Shown piece after piece: positions 26,266 to 36,740 of a stretch of 64,000 nt of DNA. How positions within the stretch are numbered: position 1 is the first letter of the stretch; the number at the start of each line of letters is the position of its first letter. Below the pieces are notes generated by a model that saw nothing but the letters and a program-made list of their open reading frames with translations, ran no database searches and was not told the origin of the DNA. The position numbers and the translations under genes are program-made. Source of the DNA: Photobacterium arenosum (lineage in GTDB: Bacteria; Pseudomonadota; Gammaproteobacteria; Enterobacterales; Vibrionaceae); the NCBI RefSeq assembly GCF_014841115.1, contig NZ_JACYTP010000002.1, positions 496,001 through 560,000 on the forward strand. The letters run 5' to 3'.

Positions 26266-26595
26266 TGTCTGGTAATTAACGGATTCTTTATTTTTTCCTT
26301 CTCAACGTCAAGTCGCTGAGTCTGACGGCAGCGGCTTGAAACGTCCTTATCTTCTTTTCCCACCACTGAATTGAGCATTTCTGGTCAGCAGATCTCACTT
26401 ATCGTGGCTTGATGTCGCTTTAATGACAGCAATATGATTAGTTCTGTAATTATTAGCTTTGTAATCATTTTCTGGTATTAACTGGATATATATCAATAAC
26501 TTATGGGTATAATCAGTGATTTGTTATAAATGTTGGGGTTGATCTTATCATTCGAGTCCCTATAATTGTTTTTGAATTCATTAGAGCACTAAACA
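26266..26595 (+). promoter_or_regulatory. ectA upstream region and promoter
   Basis: In this 330-base AT-rich spacer, TTGATC (26539-26544), sixteen bases, TATAAT (26561-26566) forms a good promoter that would start near 26573, leaving a 23-base leader. A second perfect TATAAT lies at 26508-26513 with a poor -35 element. An inverted repeat ATGATTA (26434-26440) and TAATCAT (26462-26468) is a candidate operator. Osmotic control of ect operons, by CosR in vibrios, is established; the site is not identified here. Confidence 0.5.
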
Positions 26596-27144
26596 ATGTG
26601 GCGACCAATGATTACAATGGCACCATGGGCAATAGACCCAGAAACATCGACTAAGACTCAGGAAGAGTTTGTTTTTCGAAAACCGGAACGAACAGATGGT
26701 AATCGAGTGCATTCACTGATCGAATCTTGTCCCCCATTAGACACCAACTCCTCTTACTGCAATTTCCTGCAGACCACTCACTTCAAAGACACATGTATTG
26801 TTGCTGAATCAGACGGTGAGATGGCAGGGTTTGTCTCGGCTTACAGAGTCCCTGAGAAGGAAAACACTCTGTTTATATGGCAGGTTGCTGTCGGCGAGAA
26901 GGCGCGTGGTAAAGGGCTCGCTTTCAAGATGATTCAACAACTGCTGGCGCGTGATGATCTCAGCGATATTCGCTGTATCGAAACGACCATCACCCGCCTC
27001 AATAAAGCCTCTTGGGCGTTGTTTAAGAAGGTGGATCAGGCGAACGGTAACTTAGGTGAAGTCTCGCTGTTCCTCGACGAAGAGAAGCATTTCGACGGTG
27101 AACACGACTCGGAATATCTCTATCGCATTCCACTTAAACAATAA
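26596..27144 (+). CDS. ectA: diaminobutyrate acetyltransferase EctA
   Basis: A 182-residue GNAT acetyltransferase that converts 2,4-diaminobutyrate to N-acetyl-diaminobutyrate, the second step to ectoine. The acetyl-CoA motif appears as VGEKARGKGLA and the CPPLDTNSSY segment near the N terminus is an EctA hallmark. In-frame ATGs at 26611 and 26620 are alternative starts, since no clear ribosome site precedes 26596. It is the first gene of the ectABC-ask operon. Confidence 0.94.
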   Translation: MWRPMITMAPWAIDPETSTKTQEEFVFRKPERTDGNRVHSLIESCPPLDTNSSYCNFLQTTHFKDTCIVAESDGEMAGFVSAYRVPEKENTLFIWQVAVGEKARGKGLAFKMIQQLLARDDLSDIRCIETTITRLNKASWALFKKVDQANGNLGEVSLFLDEEKHFDGEHDSEYLYRIPLKQ

Positions 27145-27167
27145 ATCACGACAAAACAGGATAAGTC

Positions 27168-28433
27168 ATGAATATCTTTAATGCGCAGGAATCAAATGTT
27201 CAATGTTACGCCAAAAACTTCCCGGTGGTGTTCTCATCCGCAAAGGGCTGCTGGTTGAACACCAGCGAAGGCGAGCGTTACCTGGATTTCCTGGCAGGCG
27301 CTGGTGCGTTGAACTATGGCCATAATAACCCGGTGCTGAAAAAAGCACTGATGGATTACATCGATCAAGATGGCCTGACGCACGGTTTGGATATGCATTC
27401 CGAAGCAAAAGCGACATTTCTTGAAAACCTGAAGAATTACATCCTGACCCCTCGTGGTCTGGACTACAAAGTACAGTTCACTGGTCCAACCGGTACTAAC
27501 GCCGTTGAAGCGGCACTGAAACTGGCGCGTAAAGTCAAAGGACGCCAGAACATTGTTGCCTTCACGAACGGCTTCCACGGTGTGTCTTACGGTGCACTGG
27601 CGGCTACCGGTAACCAGCATCACCGTGGTGGTGCGGGTATGGCACTGAGCGGTGTAACCCGCCTGCCATATGAAGGTTACGCCGACCTGGACGGTCTGGC
27701 ACTGTTTGAAGCTATGCTGACTGATAACTCCAGCGGCCTGGATAAACCGGCTGCTGTCATCCTCGAAACCGTACAAGGTGAGGGTGGTCTGAACGTGGCT
27801 TCCGACGAGTGGTTACAGCGCCTGAGCGCTATCTGTAAACGTCACGACATTCTGCTGATTGTCGACGACATTCAGGCAGGTTGTGGCCGTACCGGTACTT
27901 TCTTCAGCTTTGAGCCGTCCGGTATCAAACCGGATATGGTGACCCTGTCTAAATCTATCGGTGGTTACGGTTTGCCAATGGCGGTGGTACTGCTGAAACC
28001 GGAGCTGGATAAGTGGTTGCCGGGCGAGCACAACGGTACGTTCCGTGGTAACAACCACGCGTTCGTGACAGCCGCAGTCGCTATTGAAGCCTACTGGCAC
28101 AACGACGAGTTTGAGCAGCACATCAATGCACGCGCTGCCCAGCTGAACGTAACATTGCAAAAAGTACTCAAGCAGTACCCGGCAGTATTTGAAAAAATCA
28201 AAGGCCGCGGTCTGATGCAGGGTATTGCCTGTCACGATGGTGAATTTGCGGGTGCAATCGGTAAGCTGTGTTTTGCAAACGGCATGATTATCGAAACCGC
28301 TGGTCCGGATGATGAAGTGCTGAAGTTCTTCTGCCCGCTGACTATCAGTGAAGCGGAACTGGAAAAAGGCCTGCACATCTTTGAAAAAGCGGTGGCTGAG
28401 TATGCAAAATCCAGCATGAAGAAAGCGTCTTAA
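27168..28433 (+). CDS. ectB: diaminobutyrate-2-oxoglutarate transaminase EctB
   Basis: A 421-residue class III aminotransferase that makes 2,4-diaminobutyrate from aspartate semialdehyde and glutamate. The cofactor-binding blocks [26 protein letters not shown] and the lysine-bearing [12 protein letters not shown] are present. It follows ectA by 23 bases and precedes ectC by 11, with AAGGAG before ectC. Codon use in ectB is strongly biased to frequent codons, which fits high expression under salt stress. Confidence 0.95.
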   Translation: MNIFNAQESNVQCYAKNFPVVFSSAKGCWLNTSEGERYLDFLAGAGALNYGHNNPVLKKALMDYIDQDGLTHGLDMHSEAKATFLENLKNYILTPRGLDYKVQFTGPTGTNAVEAALKLARKVKGRQNIVAFTNGFHGVSYGALAATGNQHHRGGAGMALSGVTRLPYEGYADLDGLALFEAMLTDNSSGLDKPAAVILETVQGEGGLNVASDEWLQRLSAICKRHDILLIVDDIQAGCGRTGTFFSFEPSGIKPDMVTLSKSIGGYGLPMAVVLLKPELDKWLPGEHNGTFRGNNHAFVTAAVAIEAYWHNDEFEQHINARAAQLNVTLQKVLKQYPAVFEKIKGRGLMQGIACHDGEFAGAIGKLCFANGMIIETAGPDDEVLKFFCPLTISEAELEKGLHIFEKAVAEYAKSSMKKAS

Positions 28434-28444
28434 GGAGAATAAGA

Positions 28445-28840
28445 ATGATTGTACGCACCCTTGAAGAGTGCCAGAACAGCGAACGCCGGGTAGTGGCTGA
28501 AAACGGTAACTGGGAAAGTGTCCGCATGCTGCTGCGTGATGACAACATGGGCTTTTCGTTCCACATCACCACTATCTTTGCCAATACCGATACCCATATT
28601 CATTACAAGAACCATCTGGAATCTGTGTATTGCGTATCGGGTGAAGGGGAAATCCAGACCACAGCCGATGGCAAGACTTACGAGATCAAGCCTGGCACCC
28701 TGTATGTGCTGGACAAGCATGATGAACACCAACTGCGTGCCAATAAAGGTGTCGATATGGTGATGGCTTGTGTGTTTAACCCGCCACTGACGGGCATGGA
28801 AGTCCACGACAAAGACGGTGTTTACCCAGCAGCCGAATAA
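28445..28840 (+). CDS. ectC: L-ectoine synthase EctC
   Basis: A 131-residue single cupin that cyclises N-acetyl-diaminobutyrate to ectoine. The [20 protein letters not shown] block and the CVSGEGEI segment hold the iron and substrate ligands of the family. TAAGGAGAATAAG before the ATG is a strong ribosome site. Two stable hairpins separate it from the last gene of the operon. Confidence 0.95.
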   Translation: MIVRTLEECQNSERRVVAENGNWESVRMLLRDDNMGFSFHITTIFANTDTHIHYKNHLESVYCVSGEGEIQTTADGKTYEIKPGTLYVLDKHDEHQLRANKGVDMVMACVFNPPLTGMEVHDKDGVYPAAE

Positions 28841-28901
28841 TCGCAGCTGTATTGACGCAAGTGATTAACCCTCCTTGCGATATCAACCTGAGGGTTACCG
28901 G

Positions 28902-28959
28902 AAGGCGGTGCAAACCGCCTTTCAAAACCATCAGGCTAAGCGCTCTCGCTTAGCTGATG
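28902..28959 (+). other. two hairpins between ectC and the aspartokinase gene
   Basis: AAGGCGGT (28902-28909) pairs with ACCGCCTT (28914-28921) around GCAA. Then a longer stem from 28929 to 28959 pairs CTAAGCG with CGCTTAG and CATCA with TGATG. The first has a very short T tract. Partial termination or message stabilisation would lower aspartokinase relative to EctABC. Confidence 0.65.
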
Positions 28960-28977
28960 AAAATAAAAGGAGTTACC

Positions 28978-30411
28978 ATGACTCATACCGTTGAAAAGAT
29001 TGGCGGTACTTCCATGTCTGCGTTCGATGCGGTAATGGACAATATCCTGCTCTATCCAGACAATCCTTATCAACGTATGTTTGTTGTTTCGGCCTATGGC
29101 GGTATCACTGACGCACTGTTGGAATGCAAGCGAACCGGTGAGCCGGGTATCTTCCGCTACATTGCAGAACGCAATGATGTGTGGCGTGAGAAATTGAAAG
29201 CACTGGAGCAGCGTATGCTGCTGATTAACGACACTATGTTTCCTGAGCTGTTCTGTCGTAACCGTGCCGATAATTTTGTCAAAGAGCGTATTGCTAACGC
29301 TATTACCTGTATCGAAAATATTCTGGAAACCTGTCAGTACGGACAGTTTTCTCTGACCAGTTATCTGCCGCAAATCCGCGAGTTTCTGTCTTCTATTGGT
29401 GAAGCGCATTCTGCCTTTAATACCACGCTGATGCTGAATAACCTGGGTATTAACTCTCGCTTTGTTGATTTGTCGGGCTGGGGCGCTGAGAACAATGTCC
29501 AGGGCGATCTGGATGCGGTGATTCTGGATGCGATCAAAGATATCGATCTGAGCAAAGAACTGCCAATCGTCACCGGCTATGTCTACTGTGATGAAGGTCT
29601 GATGAAGACCTATGATCGCGGTTACAGTGAGATGACATTCAGTCGTCTGGCGGTATTGAGCAAGGCCAGCCGCGCAGTGATCCATAAAGAGTATCACCTG
29701 AGCAGCGCTGACCCCCGTATCGTTGGTCCTGAGCATGTTCGCCCGATTGGAAAAAGTAACTATGACGTTGCTGACCAGCTGGCTAACCTGGGTATGGAAG
29801 CGATTCACCCTAACGCCGCTTCAGGACTTCGTCGCGCCGGTATTGAGCTGGCGGTAAAAAATACCTTTGAACCAGAACATCCGGGCACCCTAATTTCTCA
29901 GCATTACCAGCCTAATACGGGTAAAGCCGAGATTATTGCCGGCCGGGATAAGGTCTTTGCGCTGCATTTATTTGATCAGGCTATGGTCGGCCAGGTGGAA
30001 GACGTCAGCTATGAGCTGATGGAAATCATCCGCGAAGAGAACGTTCAGCTGATCAGTAAAGAGATGAACGCCAACTCTGTGACTTACTATCTGGACGGCA
30101 GTACATCGAGCCAGAACAAGGTGCTGTCCAAAGCAGAGAAGCGTTATCCGAAGGCGAAGATTACCGGAAAAATGGTGGCGCTGATTTCGGTTATTGGTTC
30201 GGCTATCGATACCAATAAAACCATGAGTCAGGGTGTATTGTCCCTGCTGGATAAAGATATCAGTCCTAAAGCTGCTCACGCTTCCCTGCGTAACGTTGAT
30301 GTGCAGTTTGTGGTGAAAGACAGTGATTATCACGGCGCAATTTGTGCGCTGCATGAGAGCTTCATGAGCGAAGGCTCGGCAGCAGTCTCGACAGAGAAAG
30401 TCGTCGCTTAA
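28978..30411 (+). CDS. ectoine-operon aspartate kinase Ask_Ect
   Basis: A 477-residue aspartokinase of the type found at the end of ectoine operons. The kinase signature is EKIGGTSM near residue 5, and the C-terminal part carries two ACT-type regulatory repeats. It supplies aspartyl phosphate for ectoine and is expected to escape the feedback control of the lysine and threonine isoenzymes. The ATG at 28978 sits seven bases behind AAGGAG; an upstream ATG at 28957 lies in the hairpin and is rejected. Confidence 0.92.
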   Translation: MTHTVEKIGGTSMSAFDAVMDNILLYPDNPYQRMFVVSAYGGITDALLECKRTGEPGIFRYIAERNDVWREKLKALEQRMLLINDTMFPELFCRNRADNFVKERIANAITCIENILETCQYGQFSLTSYLPQIREFLSSIGEAHSAFNTTLMLNNLGINSRFVDLSGWGAENNVQGDLDAVILDAIKDIDLSKELPIVTGYVYCDEGLMKTYDRGYSEMTFSRLAVLSKASRAVIHKEYHLSSADPRIVGPEHVRPIGKSNYDVADQLANLGMEAIHPNAASGLRRAGIELAVKNTFEPEHPGTLISQHYQPNTGKAEIIAGRDKVFALHLFDQAMVGQVEDVSYELMEIIREENVQLISKEMNANSVTYYLDGSTSSQNKVLSKAEKRYPKAKITGKMVALISVIGSAIDTNKTMSQGVLSLLDKDISPKAAHASLRNVDVQFVVKDSDYHGAICALHESFMSEGSAAVSTEKVVA

Positions 30412-30442
30412 CAGTCAGTCACTGTTACTTCCCCCTGAAATG

Positions 30443-30473
30443 AAAAAGGCAAGAGCATCGCTCTTGCCTTTTT
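30443..30473. terminator. terminator of the ectoine operon
   Basis: AAAAAGGCAAGAGC (30443-30456) pairs exactly with GCTCTTGCCTTTTT (30460-30473) around a three-base loop. The symmetrical A and T tails also serve the convergent ygiQ gene. Confidence 0.92.
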
Positions 30474-30503
30474 GATCATTATTTAAAGCGGCTGAGTTCA
30501 GTA

Positions 30504-32786
30504 TCAGGCCCGTGCGCCACGTTTTGCTGACGGTTTACCGCGAGACTGAGGCTTACCCTGTGCTGAAGGGCGTTTGCCAGCGCTTTGTGGTTTGCCGTTA
30601 CCCTGAGCGTTGCTGCCAGCCTGGGTTTTCGGTTTACCCGGACCCTGACGCTTTGCCGTTCCGTCTTTACGGATATCCGGCTGATTCGGGTGCTTGGTGG
30701 CGAAACGCTTGGCACCGTGCCGGCTTGAACCGCGACGGGTTGCCGGCGTCAGGGCCGCATCGCTGCCTTCAGCGGGCACCAGACAGTCGGCGCGGTCGCC
30801 GATCAGGTGTTTTTTACCCATGCTGATCAAGGCTTCACGGATCAGCGGCCAGTTAGCCGGATCATGGTAACGCAGCAAGGCTTTATGCAGACGACGCTGA
30901 CGCTCGCCTTTGGCTACAAACAGATCTTCCCGTTGTTTGTACTTAACGCGTTTCAGCGGGTTCGTTTCCGAGTGATACATGGCCGTGGCATTACACATAG
31001 GCGACGGGTAGAAGTTCTGTACCTGATCGCACTGGTAATCATTTTTCTTGAGCCACAATGCCAGATGCAGCATGTCGTCATCGGTTGAACCCGGATGGGC
31101 CGAAATAAAGTACGGGATCAGATACTGCTTCTTGCCGGCTTCGGCGCTGTATTTTTCAAACAGCTCCTTGAAGCGGTCATAGGTGCCCATGCCCGGTTTC
31201 ATCATCAGATCCAGCGTGCCTTTTTCAGTATGCTCAGGCGCGATTTTCAGATAACCACCCACATGGTGTGTCACCAGCTCTTTGATGTATTCCGGTGATT
31301 CGATAGCCAGATCGTAACGCACACCCGAGGCGATCATCACTTTCTTGATCCCTTTCACTTCCCGGGCTTTGCGGTACAGATCTATGGTGTGTTTGTGGTC
31401 AGTATCCAGCTTCTCACAGATTTTCGGGAAAATGCACGACGGACGACGGCAGTTTTTCTCGGCGCGGGGATCGGAACAACCCAAACGGTACATGTTCGCC
31501 GTCGGGCCACCCAAATCGGAAATGGTGCCGGTAAAGCCGGGCACTTTGTCGCGGATGTCTTCCAGTTCCTGCAAAATCGACTCGTGAGAGCGGTTTTGAA
31601 TAATCCGGCCTTCGTGCTCGGTAATCGAGCAGAAAGAGCAGCCACCAAAACAGCCTCGCATGATGTTGACACTGGTCTTGATCATGTCATAAGCCGGGAT
31701 CTTGGCTTTTCCGTAGGAAGGGTGCGGCACCCGTGCGTACGACAGGCCAAACACAAAATCCATTTCTTCAGTGGTGAGCGGGATAGGCGGCTTATTGACC
31801 CATAATTCACGGTCACCGTGCAGCTGAATCAGTGCGCGGGCAGAATAAGGGTTCGCTTCCAGGTGCATCACACGGCTGGCATGGGCGTACAAAATGCGGT
31901 CGTTGCGCAGTTTCTCGAAAGAAGGCAAACGCACGGCGCTGGTAAAAGCGTCGTGGCGGGAAGGCTGAATCTGCACCGTCTGAGCTTTAACCGGCTCAGC
32001 ATCGGCTTTGGATTTATTGGTCTCGCAGACTTCTTCGGTGGCGTACGGATTAGGCATCACCATAGATTTGCCCGGCTTATCGATGCGGGTGGAATCGATA
32101 ATTTTATAATGGGCAGGGGCTTCTTTCAGGATCACCGCCGTACCGGCGATGTCTGTCATGGTGCTGATGTCTTCGCCGCTGGCAATGCGGTGTGACACTT
32201 CAACCAGTGCCCGCTCGGCATTACCGAACAGCAGGATGTCTGCTTTGGCATCAAACAGCACAGAACGGCGCACTTTATCAGACCAGTAATCATAATGCGC
32301 CAGACGGCGCAGGCTGGCTTCAATGCCACCCAGCACAATCGGGGTGTCTTTATAGGCTTCACGGCAACGCTGCGAATACACCAGCACGGCGCGATCAGGA
32401 CGCTTGCCGCCAACATTGTCCGGGGTATAGGCGTCATCATGGCGCAGCTTGCGATCCGCCGTATAACGGTTGATCATCGAGTCCATGTTGCCGGCCGTAA
32501 TCCCGAAATACAGGTTCGGCTGACCCAGCGCCATGAAGGCATCTTTATTGTTCCACTCGGGCTGAGCGATAATCCCGACACGGAACCCCTGAGCTTCCAG
32601 TACCCGACCGATCACCGCCATGCCAAAGCTCGGGTGATCGACATACGCATCACCGGTCACAATGATAATGTCACAGCTATCCCAGCCTAACGCGTCCATT
32701 TCTTCACGCGTTGTCGGCAGAAACGGCGCTGTTCCATAGCACTCGGCCCAGTATTTCGGATACTCGTTAATCTTCTTTAAATTCAT
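30504..32786 (-). CDS. ygiQ: YgiQ family radical SAM protein
   Basis: A 760-residue protein of the UPF0313/YgiQ family. The radical SAM cluster motif is CFGGCSFC (C-x3-C-x2-C) in the middle, preceded by an N-terminal cobalamin-binding-like domain. The last 70 residues are low-complexity and basic (repeats of GKP, SAGK and RG), probably a disordered RNA-binding tail. The reaction is unknown. The gene is a single unit ending at the shared terminator. Length and motifs make the family certain. Confidence 0.9.
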   Translation of the reverse strand: MNLKKINEYPKYWAECYGTAPFLPTTREEMDALGWDSCDIIIVTGDAYVDHPSFGMAVIGRVLEAQGFRVGIIAQPEWNNKDAFMALGQPNLYFGITAGNMDSMINRYTADRKLRHDDAYTPDNVGGKRPDRAVLVYSQRCREAYKDTPIVLGGIEASLRRLAHYDYWSDKVRRSVLFDAKADILLFGNAERALVEVSHRIASGEDISTMTDIAGTAVILKEAPAHYKIIDSTRIDKPGKSMVMPNPYATEEVCETNKSKADAEPVKAQTVQIQPSRHDAFTSAVRLPSFEKLRNDRILYAHASRVMHLEANPYSARALIQLHGDRELWVNKPPIPLTTEEMDFVFGLSYARVPHPSYGKAKIPAYDMIKTSVNIMRGCFGGCSFCSITEHEGRIIQNRSHESILQELEDIRDKVPGFTGTISDLGGPTANMYRLGCSDPRAEKNCRRPSCIFPKICEKLDTDHKHTIDLYRKAREVKGIKKVMIASGVRYDLAIESPEYIKELVTHHVGGYLKIAPEHTEKGTLDLMMKPGMGTYDRFKELFEKYSAEAGKKQYLIPYFISAHPGSTDDDMLHLALWLKKNDYQCDQVQNFYPSPMCNATAMYHSETNPLKRVKYKQREDLFVAKGERQRRLHKALLRYHDPANWPLIREALISMGKKHLIGDRADCLVPAEGSDAALTPATRRGSSRHGAKRFATKHPNQPDIRKDGTAKRQGPGKPKTQAGSNAQGNGKPQSAGKRPSAQGKPQSRGKPSAKRGARA

Positions 32787-33121
32787 GCGTTTACTGTTGC
32801 TCGCTCAATGTAGGGCATTTGGGGCAGATATAAAAAACGTACGATTTTACCATGTTCCCGCAGTAATACATCATTTTCTATTGATGGAAGCAATCTCTGT
32901 TACTACATCCTTCGGCTGGAAACTCTAATTATGTGTGTAATTAATCAGGGGGAGGTGTACAAGTATCGATAGACGGGGACTTTAGTGGCACCGCGCCACA
33001 CTTGCTCGTCTTGTGAGAACAGCTCTTAGTGGCTTGATGATGCTGTATTGCCTAATCAAATGAATAACACTAAAGCGTAGCGTAAGGTCGTGATAGTAGG
33101 CGCTACAGGAATGCTGTGTTT
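32787..33121. other. intergenic region without a recognised feature
   Basis: This 335-base stretch contains the ygiQ start side and the 3' side of the DUF2000 gene. A short GTGGC/GCCAC stem (32992-33006) is visible. A stretch with a GGGGGAGG-like ribosome site (32947-32954) is not followed by a usable frame. I see no RNA gene or mobile remnant. Confidence 0.3.
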
Positions 33122-33532
33122 TCATTGATGCAGTTTCGCACCTTTAAACACTTTGTCTACAGTATTAATCTCAGATCTTATCGCCATACCAACCAGTGGC
33201 AGGTGATGCGTGTTGTGTCGTTTCACGACTTCACGGTTGGCTGCATCATGGCCTGTGCTGAACATGTCTTCGATATAAATGGCTGGCTGAATACAATGCA
33301 TTTTTGCTCTGCTGATAAAAGCTGAAAACTTGGCTCTTGACGCAGATAAAATAATGGTGGGTTGGATGCAAATGGGGAGATAGATTTCGCCATTTGCATC
33401 CTCATAGCTTGCACCAATTATATCAGGGTGCTGAGCGACAATGCCTGAAGACATATAAGAAACGACATTTAATTTTTGCCAGATGGCTAAGTCTTCGGCA
33501 TCAACAATGGCTAGTTTAGTATCGAATTTCAT
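33122..33532 (-). CDS. DUF2000 family protein
   Basis: A 136-residue protein starting MKFDTKLAIVDAEDLAIWQKLNV, the family opening, and containing the TGHDAANR and HHLPLVGMAI blocks. DUF2000 proteins have a peptidyl-tRNA-hydrolase-like fold and no known activity. It is the last gene of a cassette with a LysE exporter and an AraC regulator. An upstream in-frame ATG at 33550 would add six residues; family alignment favours 33532. Neither start has a good ribosome site. Confidence 0.75.
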   Translation of the reverse strand: MKFDTKLAIVDAEDLAIWQKLNVVSYMSSGIVAQHPDIIGASYEDANGEIYLPICIQPTIILSASRAKFSAFISRAKMHCIQPAIYIEDMFSTGHDAANREVVKRHNTHHLPLVGMAIRSEINTVDKVFKGAKLHQ

Positions 33533-33567
33533 TAATTTTTCAGCTCGCATTTAAAGGATGAATGAAT

Positions 33568-34179
33568 TTAAAGGTGTTTGAATAAATCAATGTAAATATG
33601 GGTGTAGGCAATTTTCATCGCTACATAAGCTAATAAGAGTGCCATGAAGAGTTGGAACTTTTTGAAAAACACAGATCTGTTCACTCGTTGACCTATTAGC
33701 CTGCCGGTGAGTGAATAACTTAAGGGCGCACCGAAAGCGAACACAGATAATGCAATAGAAATAACCAATGCCTTTAATCCGACAATATTCAGTGCCGGAA
33801 ACTGAATGGTCACAATGGGCAGACAGGCAATAAAACCTTTCGGGTTCAGTAACTGAAGCATCAGCCCATCCCGGAATGTCAGATCAGACAAGGCAGAGGA
33901 TGTATTATCCGGTTCTCGTCCTGATGTGAACAACTTCCAGGAGAGAAAAAGCATATAAGTACAGCCCAGAATACTGATATATGGAATGATGGTTTCATGA
34001 ACAACCGAGTGACTGAGAAAGCTCAATGAAAAGAAAAGAATTAACATGGCGAAACTCACGCCCATGAAAAAACCTGTATTCTTATTTGTTTTATTATTTA
34101 GTCCTGTATTAAAGCTGAGCAGATTTACAGGACCAGGTGAATACATTATTGAAAATGCATATAGCCAGATCTCAAGCAT
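33568..34179 (-). CDS. LysE family translocator
   Basis: A 203-residue inner-membrane protein with six hydrophobic segments and the LysE/RhtB hallmark near the N terminus, YSPGPVNLLSFNTGL. The family exports amino acids or related small molecules. It lies 22 bases after the AraC-type gene and 35 before the DUF2000 gene, all leftward, so it is probably controlled by that regulator. Substrate unknown. Its A/T content is higher than that of the flanking genes. Confidence 0.85.
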   Translation of the reverse strand: MLEIWLYAFSIMYSPGPVNLLSFNTGLNNKTNKNTGFFMGVSFAMLILFFSLSFLSHSVVHETIIPYISILGCTYMLFLSWKLFTSGREPDNTSSALSDLTFRDGLMLQLLNPKGFIACLPIVTIQFPALNIVGLKALVISIALSVFAFGAPLSYSLTGRLIGQRVNRSVFFKKFQLFMALLLAYVAMKIAYTHIYIDLFKHL

Positions 34180-34201
34180 ATTTTTATCCAGTTGAAAGTT
34201 G

Positions 34202-35029
34202 TTAGCGTGTTATTTGTAATTGATATTGTTTGGGTGTCATGCCGTAACTGCGTTTGAATCGGCGGTTTAAATGGCTGATATCAGAAAATCCGCAATCTGT
34301 TGCGACATCAATCACGGACTCGCCCGTCTCCAGTGCTTTTCGTGCATTGTTAATCCGGCAATTAATTACGTATTGATGGGGTGTAATCCCAAACTGGGAG
34401 CGAAACAGCCGTATAAAATGGTACTTCGACATAGTGGCCGCGCTGGCAATATCATCGATGGAAATGTTCTGGTTCAAATGCGCATGTATATACTCTTTCG
34501 CCCGCAGTAACAGTGTGTCGATACGATTCGTGGGTGGCTGTTCATTCAGCTGTCCGCCTCGGCGTACCAGCGAATGTGAAAGCTGAAACAGTCCCGATTC
34601 CAGTTCTATGTTTGTGGTGGCCGGATTTTCCATCAGCGCAGAGAGCTTCAGCGTCTGCTGACGCAAAATCATATCGTCAAGTAAGGTACCGCTGATTCTG
34701 GGAAGTTGCCCCTGACGTACACCTAAGGCTCTGAACTGGGGAATAAATACCTCCGGATGTATGTATAACATCCGGTACTCAAGCTCCTGAGTATCGCCGG
34801 AACAGCCGTCATGGACGTCTTCCGGGTTAAATATCAGCACCCCGCCAGGCGGACTGCGATGAAAAGCCCGTTGGCAAAAGAAATCTTGCCGCCCTTTGAG
34901 GGTCACACCAATGGCATATTCTTCGTGAGCGTGTTTGTCATAGGAAAAGTCACTCATTGTGGCATGAAGCAGGGTAACGCCAGCCAGATGAGGGCTGGTA
35001 ATAAATTGAAAGCTATTGTCCGGTTTCAT
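34202..35029 (-). CDS. AraC family transcriptional regulator
   Basis: A 275-residue regulator with an N-terminal cupin-type effector domain (HAHEEYAIGVTLKG) and two C-terminal helix-turn-helix motifs (ISIDDIASAATMSKYHFIRLF and SVIDVATDCGFSDISHLNRRF). The ATG at 35029 follows AGGAGG by six bases; a longer frame to 35053 is not supported. The first of three leftward genes, it very likely controls the LysE exporter. N-terminal architecture resembles regulators of amino acid exporters. Confidence 0.88.
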   Translation of the reverse strand: MKPDNSFQFITSPHLAGVTLLHATMSDFSYDKHAHEEYAIGVTLKGRQDFFCQRAFHRSPPGGVLIFNPEDVHDGCSGDTQELEYRMLYIHPEVFIPQFRALGVRQGQLPRISGTLLDDMILRQQTLKLSALMENPATTNIELESGLFQLSHSLVRRGGQLNEQPPTNRIDTLLLRAKEYIHAHLNQNISIDDIASAATMSKYHFIRLFRSQFGITPHQYVINCRINNARKALETGESVIDVATDCGFSDISHLNRRFKRSYGMTPKQYQLQITR

Positions 35030-35118
35030 TCCTGTCCTCCTGAGTGATGGCATAAAGACAGGTTAAACAAAATGTGTACTGATTGCTTGGACAATATTGC
35101 TCATCTCAATCGCAACCA

Positions 35119-35142
35119 TAAAAAAGGCCGCATCGCGGCCTT
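35119..35142 (-). terminator. terminator of the Aer-like receptor gene
   Basis: AAGGCCGC (35124-35131) pairs with GCGGCCTT (35135-35142). On the minus strand the stem is followed by TTTTTT, so it serves the leftward receptor gene. Confidence 0.85.
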
Positions 35143-35195
35143 GGGGGGTTACGGGCAGTGGTCGGGTATAGCACTGCTTTTTCAGGGGGAAAGGG

Positions 35196-36740
35196 TTAAC
35201 CGAAGGATTTACTCAAGCCTTCCAGAAACGTCACTTTCTCGCGCATTTGGTTTGCGGCCTGTTCCATGCGCGACATCATCACAAGGTTTTCAGACGAGGA
35301 GGTGGAAATCTGATGGACGTTGTTACTGATCTCCTGGGCCACAGTGCCTTGTTCCTCCGCCGCTGCGGCAATTTGCGTTGAAATATCAGCAATTTCATCC
35401 ACCATGGACACCACTTCCAGAATACTGGCTGCCGTATCATTGGTATGGGCGACACATTGCTGAGTTTTCTCAATACTCTCGGAAGAGGTTGCCTGCCACT
35501 GGTTCAGGGTAGCGTTGATGTTGACAATACTGGTTTGAATATTTTCTGTCGCGCCGTGGGTACGCTGAGACAAAGCGCGCACTTCGTCTGCCACGACCGC
35601 AAACCCCCGCCCTTGTTCGCCAGCCCGTGCCGCTTCGATAGCAGCGTTCAGTGCCAGCAGGTTGGTTTGCTCTGCAATGCCCTGAATTTCCATCATCATG
35701 GTTTCAATCTGTTCCGACACCTTCACCAGTGACTGGGCCGTTTGCGCCGCATTTTCGGTGTCTTTGGCCAAATCATTGATATTGTTCTGCGTGAGTTGCA
35801 ACACTTTGGTGGTGTTGGCGCATTTTTGCTGCGCGGTGAGCACTTTGTCTGTCGTCAGCTGAGTATTCTGCGCAATTTCTGTGGCAACAGCCGACATTTG
35901 GGTAATGGATGTGGCGATATGCTGGGTATCTTTGTCCTGATTGGAGATCGAGTCTCGGGTGGATAGAGTGACATTGGTGAGTTCATCTGTGACTTCGCGA
36001 ATGGTCAGCGCCGCATCATCCACCCGGCCCAGCACGGTTTTCAGCCGGGCATCGTTTAATTTCAGATGGAAATCGGCAATGGATGTCATGTCATCACCGC
36101 TGTAGACAATCCGGGTGAGGGCATCATAGTTATTCGACAACTGCTGAAAAAAACGGGGTACAGCAAATAGTTCACCCCGACAAAGGATCGCAATGAAGAT
36201 CAATGGAACAGCAGCGGATAGGAATTCGAACTGAGGGATATAAAAGTGCGTAAATGCCACGCACAGCACGGTGAGCAGGGCAGACAACCCCAGCTTGGCC
36301 CAGCTGGACAGACGGAATCCATAAGGATTTTTGTCATTGTTCAGTTGCTGATAGACATTCGTAGCTGTGTTGACCATGTCCTGAGTAGGCTTGCGGCGTA
36401 CGGACTGATAGCCAGAAACCCGATTGTTTTGGTATAGCGGGGTGACGTAAGCATCCACCCAGTAATGACTGCCGTCTTTGCAGCGGTTTTTAACAATGCC
36501 CCGCCAGGGTTTCTCTGCTTTCAGGTGGCTCCACAGGTCACCAAAGGCCGCCCTGGGCATGTCCGGATGGCGAATAATATTGTGGTGTTGCCCGACGAGC
36601 TCGTCAAAACTGTAGCCACTGACTTCTACAAATTCGTCATTGGCATAGGTAATGACACCTTGCAGATCTGTTGTTGTCACTAATTGAGCATTAGGATCAA
36701 GCACCACTTCCCGGTCATTAACCTGGCGATTTTTACGCAT
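35196..36740 (-). CDS. Aer-like PAS chemotaxis receptor
   Basis: A 514-residue receptor. An N-terminal PAS domain ([21 protein letters not shown]) of the FAD-binding Aer type, a membrane hairpin at about 150-190, a HAMP-like linker and the signalling domain with tip [20 protein letters not shown]. Aer receptors sense redox state or oxygen from inside the cell. The ATG at 36740 behind AGAGGG is preferred to a frame extending to 36764. It ends at a strong terminator. Confidence 0.88.
   Translation of the reverse strand: MRKNRQVNDREVVLDPNAQLVTTTDLQGVITYANDEFVEVSGYSFDELVGQHHNIIRHPDMPRAAFGDLWSHLKAEKPWRGIVKNRCKDGSHYWVDAYVTPLYQNNRVSGYQSVRRKPTQDMVNTATNVYQQLNNDKNPYGFRLSSWAKLGLSALLTVLCVAFTHFYIPQFEFLSAAVPLIFIAILCRGELFAVPRFFQQLSNNYDALTRIVYSGDDMTSIADFHLKLNDARLKTVLGRVDDAALTIREVTDELTNVTLSTRDSISNQDKDTQHIATSITQMSAVATEIAQNTQLTTDKVLTAQQKCANTTKVLQLTQNNINDLAKDTENAAQTAQSLVKVSEQIETMMMEIQGIAEQTNLLALNAAIEAARAGEQGRGFAVVADEVRALSQRTHGATENIQTSIVNINATLNQWQATSSESIEKTQQCVAHTNDTAASILEVVSMVDEIADISTQIAAAAEEQGTVAQEISNNVHQISTSSSENLVMMSRMEQAANQMREKVTFLEGLSKSFG

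Noticed and set aside
27234-27776. Open frames opposite ectB
   Set aside because: Antisense shadows of a highly codon-biased gene.
28936-29808. A 290-codon open frame opposite the ectoine aspartokinase
   Set aside because: Antisense shadow with no initiation signals.
32941-33010. Small gene behind a GGGGGAGG sequence
   Set aside because: No start codon at a proper distance leads to a frame of useful length.
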